In this document: in pieces, positions 1 through 10,054 of the stretch
How the letters are laid out: each line of letters begins with the position of its first letter
Position numbering within the stretch: position 1 is the first letter of the stretch
Source of the DNA: Siphonodentalium dalli
Lineage: Eukaryota; Mollusca; Scaphopoda; Gadilida; Siphonodentaliidae
Length of the DNA: 64,000 nucleotides
Assembly: GCA_032622095.1 (NCBI GenBank)
Contig: CP136068.1
Coordinates: 53,186,443 to 53,250,442 of the forward strand
Direction of reading: 5' to 3'
Notes under the pieces: generated by a model
Database searches by the model: none
What the model was told of the DNA's origin: nothing
What the model saw: the letters and a program-made list of their open reading frames with translations, nothing else
Program-made: the position numbers and the translations under genes

Positions 1-214
1 AAATAAATAGATTAAGTAAACATTGAAGATATAAATGTAATACATTAAATAAATTACGGGAATTACAAGTTGTAATTACAACCCTCTCAAAGTTTAAAAC
101 AGTGTAAACACAACCAGCATTAGAATAAATATGGCGCTACATTTCACCAACATTTGGTGGACTTCCGCGAAATTAAGATATATACTAAGCGAACAGAGCA
201 ATACACTGCTCTTG
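1..214. other. AT-rich sequence, no gene seen
   Basis: No coding potential beyond short chance frames and no repeat that I recognise. It ends at the TTAA that borders the piggyBac-like element. Confidence 0.5.
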
Positions 215-399
215 TTAACTCTTTCGCTGCCACCCACCACCACAGACGTACCCCCCAGTGCCACGCATCCTGTACATATATCCATGTATTTCAGGTATAT
301 ATGGGTAATACATTATATCTCAAGCAGTTTCTAATATAATTAGTTGAAACTTCACATGTATATAGACATAGGTATACCCTGTCGAATGCCACCGTGGAC

Positions 400-850
400 A
401 CGCCCACCAAGGTCACGTGACATTGGCGGCCATCTTGGATTAGTGGCTATTTGCCTGTATATGTACATTTTGTGTGGGTATGAATGGGTGTGTTGTTTGT
501 TTTCTAATTTTCAACCCAATTATACGATGTCCAACAGTAAGGTACACGGGAGCTACCTATATGAACCCACTTTGGACATAAAATAGACCACGTGACCTTG
601 GCGTCCATTTTGGATTTATGCAAGTTGCCACCTATTTGTAGCAAAATGGGATACAATGGCGCACTTTGTTGAGTTCGTGCTTTTGTTGCTTGAATATTCC
701 CTGATAGGTACTATTCCAAATATAGATATATATATATAACCATACCCATATGTATATATACCTGCAGGGGGACATATGACCCTGCTCCGCCCCTTATAAG
801 TCACGTGATCTTGGAGGCCATCTTGAATTTCAGGAAAATTGGGTTTTACA
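400..850. repeat. Three diverged CACGTGA-containing repeats
   Basis: A block reading roughly CACGTGA-CTTGG-GGCCATCTTGGATT occurs at about 413, 588 and 801, spaced 175 and 213 bases, inside the piggyBac-like element. Each copy carries an E-box-like CACGTG. Similarity outside the block is weak, so these are old tandem copies. Confidence 0.6.
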
Positions 851-996
851 ATGATTTATGTGAATTATATGGGTCACGCGGGCGTACGCATGGTCAACTC
901 ACCAGCATAATTGATTTACTTGCCTGTTATCACCACTGGAAAAAGATACAATAGACAAGGGTTGTTCAAAACCAGTAAAGGTGTATTATAAATAAT

Positions 997-1325
997 ATGT
1001 ATAAGTATCTTATGCGCCGCAGGCGACCCTCGATCATTAGAGTATAGAAGTTAGTTACCCACCGCCACCCATAGTATCTTATGCGCCGCAGGGGTCCCTA
1101 TAGAGGCTACTGCCCAAATAAATAATAGGTATAATTATCTTATGCGCCGCAGGTGCCCCTCGACCATTAGAGTATAAAGGTTAGTTACCCACCCACCACC
1201 CCATCCCGCCACCCATAGTATCTTATGCGCCGCAGGCGCCCCTATAGAGGCTACTGCCCACATAAATAATAGGTATAAGCATCTTATGCGCCGCAGGCGC
1301 CCCTCGATCATTAGAGTATAGAGGT
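997..1325. repeat. About 128-bp tandem repeat with GCGCCGCAGG blocks
   Basis: The block TATCTTATGCGCCGCAGG appears five times (about 1008, 1075, 1136, 1219, 1280). Two alternating contexts follow it: one continues CCCTCGATCATTAGAGTATA, the other CCCTATAGAGGCTACTGCCC. The true unit is therefore about 128-145 bp containing two half-units, present about 2.5 times. It lies inside the piggyBac-like element. Confidence 0.85.
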
Positions 1326-1647
1326 AATAACAATAACTTCTTCAGTCCTGAGTCTTTTGCGAGCAGCCATTTTCGACTGATAACCACGTGCTAACAACAA
1401 TGATGCAATATTCCGGCTCTGACTGTACTCCCATAACGTCAGAAATAGCATGACCTTGAGGACATTGTCGCTTTAAATTGTTCGCGCGCAACAGTACTAC
1501 AGATAAATACATTGTACACTGTCAAACATGCTGGAAAGAATAGAGTTATATCCCATACATTAGACTACATACCAAATTCGCAAAAATGCGCGATTGGCAG
1601 CGTCTCCGAAGTTCGCATTTATGCGCGTTTGGCAGCGAAAGAGTTAA

Positions 1648-2559
1648 GCACACAAAAAATCAAACAAAATTTATATAAATTTGAACCTTAAGTTTGAAAA
1701 GTCCCACTAAAACCGAAGAACTATATTTCGAAATGGTGTGATTCGGTTCTCCGATTATTTTATCAGCACAAAAGTCAATACGCACATGGACGAAAATCAC
1801 ACGCATGGCAAGTCAGACACAAGAGTTCTAATTTGCTGCAATTTTGACGAGTTGCTTGCGAAAAGCGTCAACAAAACTACCGTTCTGATCCTCCATTATG
1901 TCATTAAGTTTTTAGTGCGGGAATTGTTCTCAAAGCACATAGGAAATTTGACTTTGGGGCGATCGGTTTTCGCCATTTTGTTCGGAAAACCCCGCGCTAT
2001 ATATAGAAACGGAAACTAGTATACCCCGAACAAACTCCGGACTATGCCGATATTCTTCGGACCACTTCGGCTTTCAGTTAAAACGTAAACAAACAGAGAA
2101 AAAAAGCGATGTTTGTGGCAATCTACCGGAATATTCTATGTGTAATTTAACATTCAAGTTAGATTATTATACACCATTATGACCGTAAGATGTCTCTCTT
2201 TCCGATGTATATAGCATCATGTATTGATTTGTTAGGTAAATCGAGTAAAATACACCACAGATTCCCGCCGCAGACCTGGGCGTAACTCGTGTTATAAGAA
2301 GGCTATAGGCGCGATCTCGGACTAAAATCCAGTATCTCGCCATACCAATATCTTAGCTGGTTTTAGTACGAGAAGACTTGGACTATGTAGGGAAATGTTC
2401 AGATGATAATTTCGTTTGTTGAACTTATTATCTGACCATTTCCTGCGTGATAACTACTCAATGAGTATTTAGTATAGAAAGGTTTAAATGCAGAAATCCA
2501 ACTGGCTCCAAATGGTCTGGCATGGGTATTAATTTGTGTACCATATCGATAAATATGTA
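1648..2559. other. Unassigned sequence, no gene seen
   Basis: A 93-codon open frame (1738-2019, plus) is present but has no recognisable motif, family similarity or splice context, so I do not call it a gene. No repeat structure is visible by eye. Confidence 0.4.
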
Positions 2560-2861
2560 GGTTAAAAAAATAAAAAGTGACGCTGTCAGGGATGGATTAA
2601 CTGAGGGGCACCATAACTTATATGATCGTCATCGATATACATCAAACTTATATTTATCATTGATAAAATGGACTTGACACCTAATTCCACCCAGCACATA
2701 TAGCGGTATCCATTATACATGGAATACATGTCATTGTGTTGTCAAATCGTTACCTCTGGTTTTAATGTGGCATTGAGGGAGAAGCACCAAAAGTGATAAC
2801 AATATTTTTTTTCTCTCGATTTTCTCCGAACCAAAATATAACCATCCCCATGATATAAGGC
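2560..2861 (+). repeat. Decayed Q-family core repeats (left flank of giant element)
   Basis: Segments such as GACGCTGTCAGGGATG (about 2580) and a CGATTTTCTCCGAACC / CCCCATGATATAAGG block (about 2817-2861) match, with many changes, the roughly 140-bp core units of the Q elements at 46.9-48.9 kb and have the same orientation. This places the same repeat family on both sides of the 44-kb inverted structure. Confidence 0.55.
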
Positions 2862-2866
2862 ATATA

Positions 2867-2906
<40 letters not shown>
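2862..2906. repeat. (TA)n microsatellite at left border of giant element
   Basis: About 45 bases of almost pure TA directly precede the left terminal inverted repeat. A matching (TA)n lies just outside the right terminus at 46,829. Confidence 0.95.
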
Positions 2907-2910
<4 letters not shown>

Positions 2911-3470
2911 TGTACGATTCTGTTAGCCAACCGCGTACCGCGATCGCGCCCCGCGATCGCGATCGTAAATCGCGATCAGATCGTATATACCCACCGACAT
3001 CATAAATATGTCATTGTGGTCAGCGCACCAGTGGTAATTAAAATAACACCCTACAGAGCCCAGACTTATCAGAACGAGCTCAGCACTAGTCCCGACATTA
3101 GCCTTGACCTTGACCTCGCTCATATATGCTCATATAGGCATGTTTCTGGACCTCGACCGATCCGACTAAAATTTAATATGTAGGCATACTTTGATCCCGG
3201 GAACAATACGGGTGGGTCAAATTTCACATGCGATCGCGTCCTTGACCTTGACCTCTCTCATATATGCTCATCTAGGCATGTTTCTGGACCTTGACCGATC
3301 CCACTCAAATTTGGTATATATGCCTACTTTGATCCCGGGAACAATTAGTTGATGCATATGTGTAGACAGTGTGACCTCTGGTAGTGGAAAAACGCTCCAC
3401 GCAGTTGAAATTTGGTAAAAACAGGTCATCACGGACTTCAATACGTCTATGTACAAACCCGAACATTATT
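2907..3470 (+). repeat. Left terminal inverted repeat of giant element
   Basis: It pairs with 46,265-46,828 in inverted orientation with about six differences in 564 bp by eye (for example positions near 2915, 2977, 2999 and 3055). It starts with a subterminal block containing GCGATCGC at 2940-2947 and 2953-2960. Next comes a strongly diverged 361-bp-satellite-like stretch (about 3000-3110), then two copies of a block containing GGCATGTTTCTGGACC and TTTGATCCCGGGAACAA (about 3135-3212 and 3275-3345). The first ordinary satellite monomer follows. Confidence 0.9.
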
Positions 3471-6400
3471 GCTATTATGGCCCGTTTTTAGGGCTCCTAG
3501 ACACCCCACACGCATAACCCACGAACATAACAGGTATGTCATTGTGGTCGACACATCAGCCCTAATTACAATTTATCCCCACGCAGCTGGATTTCTAGAG
3601 CACGAGGTCAGCACGGGTCCCGACATATTCGTCGTGATTTCATATAAATTGGCATTTCTACCTAATTTCGAGGTACCAGGACACTCTACAGAGATAACCC
3701 TCCACATTAGTTGATTCATATGTGTAGACAGTGTGACCGCTGGTAGTGTAAAGCCGCCCCACGCAGTTGAAATTTGGTAAAAACAGGTCATCACGGACTT
3801 CAATACGTCTATGTACAAACCGAACATTATCGCTAGTATGGCCCGTTTTTAGGGCTCCAGGACACCACACACGCATAACCCACGAACATAACAGGCATGT
3901 CATCATGGTCAACACATCATCCCTATTTACAATTTAACCCCACGCAGCTGGATTTCTAGAGCACGAGGTCAGCACGGGTCCCGACATATTCTTCGTGATT
4001 TCATATAAATTGGCATTTCTACCTAATTTCGAGGTACCAGGACACTCTACAGAGATATCCCTCCACATTAGTTGATGCATATTTGTAGACAGTGTGACCG
4101 CTGGTAGTGGAAAACCACCCACGCAGTTGAAATTTGGCAAAAGCAGGTCATCACGGAATTCAATACTTCTATGTACAAACCGAACATGATCGCTATTATT
4201 GCCCGTTTTTAGGGCTCCAGGACACCACACAGGCATAACCCACGAATATAGCATGTATGTCATTGTGGTCAACACATCAGCCCTAATTACAATTTAACCC
4301 CACGCAGCTGGATTTCTAGTGCACGAGGTCAGCACGGGTCCCGACATATTCGTCGTGATTTCATATAGATTGGCATTTCTACCTAATTTCGAGGTACCAG
4401 GACACTCTACAGAGATATCCCCCACATTAGTTGATTCATATTTGTAGAGAGTGTGACCACTGGTAGTGGAAAACCACCCCACGCAGTTGAAATTTGGTAA
4501 AAGTATGTCATCACGTACTTCAATACGTCTATGTACAAACCGAACATTATCGCTATTATGGCCCGTTTTTAGGGTTCCAGGACACCAAACACGCATAACC
4601 CACGAACATAACAGGCATGTCATTGTGGTCAACACATCATCCCTATTTACAATTTAACCCCACGCAGCTGGATTTCTAGAGCACGAGGTCAGCACGGGTC
4701 CCGACATATTCGTCGTGATTTCATATAAATTGGCATTTCTACCTAATTTCGAGGTACCAGGACACTCTACAGAGATAACCCTCCACATTAGTTGATTCAT
4801 ATGTGTAGACAGTGTGACCGCTGGTAGTGTAAAGCCGCCCCACGCAGTTGAAATTTGGTAAAAACAGGTCATCACGGACTTCAATACGTCTATGTACAAA
4901 CCGAACATTATCGCTATTATGGCCCGTTTTTAGGGCTCCAGGACACCACACACGCATAACCCACGAACATATCAGGCATGTCATTGTGGTCAACACATCA
5001 TCCCTATTTACAATTTAACCCCACGCAGCTGGATTTCTAGAGCACGAGGTCAGTACGGGTCCCGACATATTCGTCGTGATTTCATATAAATTGGCATTTC
5101 TACCTAATTTCGAGGTACCAGGACACTCTACAGAGATAACCCTCCACATTAGTTGATTCATATGTGTAGACAGTGTGACCGCTGGTAGTGTAAAGCCGCC
5201 CCACGCAGTTGAAATTTGGTAAAAACAGGTCATCACGGACTTCAATACGTCTATGTACAAACCGAACATTATCGCTATTATGGCCAGTTTTTAGGGCTCC
5301 AGGACACCACACACGCATAACCCACGAACATAACAGGCATGTCATTGTGGTCAACACATCATCCCTATTTACAATTTAACCCCACGCAGCTGGATTTCTA
5401 GAGCACGAGGTCAGCACGGGTCCCGACATATTCGTCGTGATTTCATATAAATTGGCATTTCTACCTAATTTCGAGCTACCAGGACACTCTACAGAGATAT
5501 CCCTCCACATTAGTTGATGCATATGTGTAGAGAGTGTGACCGCTGGTAGTGGAAAACCACCCCACGCAGTTGAAATTTGGTAAAAACAGGTCATCACGGA
5601 CTTCAATACGTCTATGTACAAACCGAACATTATCGCTAGTATGGCCCGTTTTTAGGGCTCCGGGACACCACACACGCATAACCCACGAACATAACAGGCA
5701 TGTCATTGTGGTCAACACATCATCCCTATTTACAATTTAAACCCACGCAGCTGGATTTCTAGAGCACGAGGTCAGCACGGGTCCCGACATATTCGTCGTG
5801 ATTTCATATAAATTGGCATTTCTACCTAATTTCGAGGTACCAGGACACTCTACAGAGATAACCCTCCACATTAGTTGATTCATATGTGTAGACAGTGTGA
5901 CCGCTGGTAGTGTAAAGACGCCCCACGCAGTTGAAATTTGGTAAAAACAGGTCATCACGGACTTCAATACGTCTATGTACAAACCGAACATTATCGCTAT
6001 ATTATGGCCCGTTTTTAGGGCTCCAGGACACCACACACGCATAACCCATGAACATATCAGGTATGTCATTGTGGTCAACACATCAGCCCTAATTACAATT
6101 TAACCCCATGCAGCTGGATTTCTAGAGCACGAGGTCAGCACGGGTCCCGACATATTCGTCGTGATTTCATATAAATTGGCATTTCTACCTAATTTCGAGG
6201 TACCAGGACACTCTACAGAGATAACCCTCCACATTAGTTGATGCATATTTGTAGACAGTGTGACCGCTGGTAGTGTAAAGCCGCCCCATGCAGTTGAAAT
6301 TTTTAAAAAACAGGTCATCACGGACTTCAATACGTCTATGTACAAACCGAACATTATCGCTATTATGGCCCGTTTTTAGGGCTCCAGGACACCACACACG

Positions 6401-8053
6401 CATAACCCACGAACATATCAGGTATGTCATTGTGGTCAACACATCAGCCCTAATTACAATTTAACCCCACGCAGCTTGATTTCTAGAGCAGGAGGTCAGC
6501 ACGGGTCCGGACATATTCGTCGTGATTTCATATAGATTGGCATTTCTACCTAATTTCGAGGTACCAGGACACTCTACAGACATATCCCTCCACATTAATT
6601 GATGCATATTTGTAGAGAGTGTGACCGCTGGTAGTGGAAAACCACCCACGCAGTTGAAATTTGGCAAAAGCAGGTCATCACGGACTTCAATACGTCTATG
6701 TACAAACCGAACATGATCGCTATTATGGCCCGCTTTTAGGGCTCCAGGACACCACACACGCATAACCCGCGAACATAACAGGCATGTCATTGTGGTCAAC
6801 ACATCAGCCCTATTTACAATTTAACCCCACGCAGCTGGATTTCTAGAGCACGAGGTCAGCACGGGTCTGGACATATTCGTCGTGATTTCATATAAATTGG
6901 CATTTCTACCTAATTTCGAGGTACCAGGACACTCTACAGAGATATCCCTCCATATTAGATGATGCATATGTGTAGAGAGTGTGACCGCTGGTAGTAGAAA
7001 ACCACCCCACGCAGTTGAAATTTGGTAAAAACAGGTCATCACGGACTTCAATACGTCTATGTACAAACCAAACATTATCGCTATTATGGCCCGTTTTTAG
7101 GGCTCCAGGACACTCCACACGCATAACCCACGAACATAACAGGTATATAATTGTGGTCAACACATCAGCCATATTTACAATTTAACCCCATGCAGCTGGA
7201 TTTCTAGAGCACGAGGTCAGCACGGGTCCCGACATATTCTTCGTGATTTCATATAAATTGGCATTTCTACCTAATTTCGAGGTACCAGGACACTCTACAG
7301 ACATATCCCTCCACATTAGTTGATGCATATGTGTAGAGAGTGTGACCGCTGGTAGTGGAAAACCACCCCACGCAGTTGAAATTTGGTAAAAACAGGTCAT
7401 CACGGACTTCAATACGTCTATGTACAAACCGAACATTATCGCTAGTATGGCCCGTTTTTAGGGCTCCGGGACACAACACACGCATAACCCACGAACATAA
7501 CAGGCATGTCATTGTGGTCAACACATCATCCCTATTTACAATTTAACCCCACGCAGCTGGATTTCTAGAGCACGAGGTCAGCACGGGTCCCGACATATTC
7601 GTCGTGATTTCATATAAATTGGCATTTCTACCTAATTTCGAGGTACCAGGACACTCTACAGAGATAAACCTCCACATTAGTTGATTCATATGTGTAGACA
7701 GTGTGACCGCTGGTAGTGTAAAGCCGCCCCACGCAGTTGAAATTTGGTAAAAACAAGTCATCACGGACTTCAATACGTCTATGTACAAACCGAACATTAT
7801 CGCTATATTATGGCCCGTTTTTAGGGCTCCAGGACACCACACACGCATAACCCACGAACATATCAGGCATGTCATTGTGGTCAACACATCATCCCTATTT
7901 ACAATTTAACCCCACGCAGCTGGATTTCTAGAGCACGAGGTCAGCACGGGTCCCGACATATTCGTCGTGATTTCATATAAATTGGCATTTCTACCTAATT
8001 TCGAGGTACCAGGACACTCTACAGAGATATCCCTCCACATTAGTTGATGCATA
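3340..8053 (-). repeat. 361-bp satellite array, left arm outer part
   Basis: About 13 head-to-tail monomers of 361 bp (range 360-363). Landmarks recurring in every monomer are CCCACGCAGCTGGATTTCTA, GTCAGCACGGGTC, TTTCGAGGTACCAGGACAC and GCCCGTTTTTAGGGCTCC. Two subfamilies alternate: one with GTAGAGAGTGTGACC and GTGGAAAACCACCC, the other with GTAGACAGTGTGACC and GTGTAAAGCCGCCC. Open frames of 80-116 codons recur on the minus strand but are a by-product of low divergence: 361 is not a multiple of three and the frames overlap. The array stops at 8053 exactly where the 2-kb-unit array is inserted and resumes in phase at 24,020. Confidence 0.97.
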
Positions 8054-8818
8054 TGGGTGATTCTCCCGTAAACGAGCAAACCCATGTCCTGCGTTATTAG
8101 TTCATCCTATGAAAAACAATGGCCACCATACATAAAAGTGATGGTAATGATCTTGTAGCTCACGATACAGGCATTTATTAGATACATTTCGGGTTTAGTA
8201 TGGACGTGTGACAACATATATGCCATGTGTATATTACAGGCTACGTACCCCGAAACAGCATGTCCCAAATCAAAGGCATTCAACTTCCCTGATTGTTCCC
8301 ATTCGCCACCGAACGATTTATCTTTAAACCAATTAATATTCTTGTGCGGAATTTTGCACTGAACGCCATGCAATTCGTATAATTTTATGAAATAAAATAT
8401 TTAGTTAGTGGAAAGCATGTGAAGTCTTCCAAAAGCATGTCCCGTTATATAGAATCATTACCCAAACGCACGATAAAGACGGCGGATATTTTCACCAGAA
8501 ACATAGCTTGTTCATATCTATGGTTGCATCGTGGAGTAAATATCCTTTAATGTCTAGAAAAAATAAACCAAGGTTATGTTTCCTTGAATAATTTTTCAAA
8601 ATCAACCTTTGAAACTAGAAATCGCTAGCGTATATTTATTCAGCGTCATTACACAAACGCAGATAATTTGAATGTTACATGCTGTAGGCGAACGATTAAA
8701 AGTTTATTTCGAAAGCTCGCAGCGGTTGTTTGTTCATAAACTAGTTCATTTTCATCGGTGATGGATATTCAAAATATAAGAGCACGCTGAAACGAAAATC
8801 GTCATTACCCAAACGCGT

Positions 8819-8851
8819 CATTACCCAAACACTCCTTCTGTTTGGGTAATG
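8819..8851. other. Perfect 12-bp hairpin repeated in every 2-kb unit
   Basis: CATTACCCAAAC at 8819-8830 pairs with GTTTGGGTAATG at 8840-8851 across a 9-nt loop. Direct copies of CATTACCCAAACGC-like sequence lie at about 8456 and 8803, with a one-base variant (CATTACACAAACGC) at about 8647. The arrangement repeats in all eight units. Confidence 0.85.
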
Positions 8852-8986
8852 ACTCAATTTTAATTTTGAAATATCCAGAGACGCAAACACGATCTAACAA
8901 ATAAAACATGTTAAGGGATGATCTGGGTGTAAATAAAAAGAACAAATATGACATATGGATTAGTTTTAGTGCGTTTATATAAAATC

Positions 8987-9034
8987 GGGGGGGGGGGGGT
9001 GAGTGAATGAGTGGTGGTGGGGGGGGGGGGGGGG
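8987..9034. repeat. Paired poly-G tracts with variable length in each unit
   Basis: Two G runs flank a GTGAGTGAATGAGTGGTGGTG spacer. Lengths in units 1 to 8 are 13/16, 12/12, 14/11, 14/12, 16/14, 19/13, 15/12 and 8/19. They account for most of the length difference between units and for the proline-rich minus-strand frames seen here. Confidence 0.9.
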
Positions 9035-9982
9035 TGATCAACGGAATCTAACGAATTCTCTAAATGGATTGACGTTTACATCAAACAGTCTCAGTGAGAA
9101 GCAGATGACAGTTTGAAAAGTCAATTATTTCCGTACTTGTCAACAACCGTTCTGCCTGCGGGGCGATTTACGGCTCGTGTGTTATAGCAACGGCGTCAAA
9201 ATACACATTTTGGACCATCAGAATATCACACTGACAATTCTATCTGATTGAGCGCACCGAGAAACCCCTAAATACCAAATTTCAGTTCAATATCTTGAAA
9301 CATGTAAGAGAAATCCATCGACAATGTTTTCTACTCTAAATTATCATTGCAATTTGGCGAACCCCTTGGGGAACAGACTTTGATTGACGTATGTTCACGT
9401 TGTCTACATCAGAGTTCCTCGATCGTTTGGAGTCAAACCAAGTGTACGAGGGACCAGGGCATGCCCGACTTGATAGGAATCGCCTTTTATGCGATCAAAA
9501 TCTGTTTCCAATTATCATATATGAACGCTGTATTCGTTGACCTTTAGAGAGTTTGAACTCTAAGTCACGCCCACAAAGCACATCAATTTCCACCACGTAT
9601 ATTCAAATGGCTGTATCTCATAGACGTCTCAACGCGCGGAGCTACGCAATACGTCGTTTGGGCGGACACATCATCGGCTACTCAAACAATATATACTCAT
9701 AACGATAATTCAACTATTAAAGGGCACATGTCAACAAGTTTTGGAGAAAGGGCGAATTTGACAATGACGTTGCCCTGATTCAACCCCAAAAAACGTCATT
9801 GGCACATGCTGTAATGAACGACCTTGATTGACCTTGACCTGGCCCTATAATTTTTCCAAATGTCATTTTCGTGGTCACCAATATCTGTGTTACATACTCA
9901 CATAAAATTCATCGGCATGTGACAAACTTTTTTTTCCCAGAATGTTCTGGACGAAATTGTTCATTTAATGGAGAATCACCCA

Positions 9983-10054
9983 CACGCAAATATTGCGTAC
10001 GCAATTATGCAAGTACGCACATGTACGCAAGTATTGCGTACGCAAATACGCGCA
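9983..10054. repeat. 72-bp palindromic linker between 2-kb units (seven copies)
   Basis: Copies lie at 9983-10054, 11987-12058, 13991-14062, 15997-16068, 18007-18078, 20019-20090 and 22020-22091, all 72 bp and identical as far as I can read. Each has the self-palindrome TGCGTACGCA twice around a GTACGCACATGTACGC centre. With the flanking TIRs the junction forms an imperfect inverted repeat of about 100 bp. The linker does not resemble the surrounding satellite and is absent from the two outer ends of the array. Confidence 0.95.

Larger units (their letters stand above)
219..1643. mobile_element. piggyBac-like non-autonomous TIR element
   Basis: The 14-bp end CTCTTTCGCTGCCA (219-232) has an exact inverted partner TGGCAGCGAAAGAG (1630-1643), and both are directly flanked by TTAA (215-218 and 1644-1647). 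TTAA target duplication is the hallmark of the piggyBac superfamily, whose ends commonly read CCCTTTGCCTGCCA or similar. Just inside the right end a related block (ATGCGCG, TTGGCAGCG) occurs twice, at about 1586-1604 and 1621-1635, which could be subterminal transposase-binding repeats. The 1,425-bp interior has no transposase frame and is filled with tandem repeats, so mobility would need a transposase supplied elsewhere. The ends and TTAA are read directly; the superfamily is inferred from them. Confidence 0.8.
8054..9982 (+). mobile_element. 2-kb TIR unit 1 of 8
   Basis: 1,929 bp. It is the only unit whose left TIR touches satellite, with no linker before it. Its two G tracts have 13 and 16 G (about 8987-8999 and 9019-9034). 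It carries the short form GATGGATATTC at about 8760. Internal landmarks shared by all units are repeated CATTACCCAAACGC motifs, a 12-bp-stem hairpin (8819-8851) and a short stretch with TGACCTTGACC near 9830-9842. Confidence 0.9.

Noticed and set aside
4036-4050. CENP-B box in the satellite monomer (TTCGAGGTACCAGGA)
   Set aside because: It matches TTCG and the central A but fails two positions of the CGGG part, so it is not a credible CENP-B box; centromeric identity cannot be claimed.
8805-9041. Proline-rich N-terminal frame in 2-kb units
   Set aside because: The proline run is the complement of variable G tracts, and the frame is kept only in units with suitable tract lengths.
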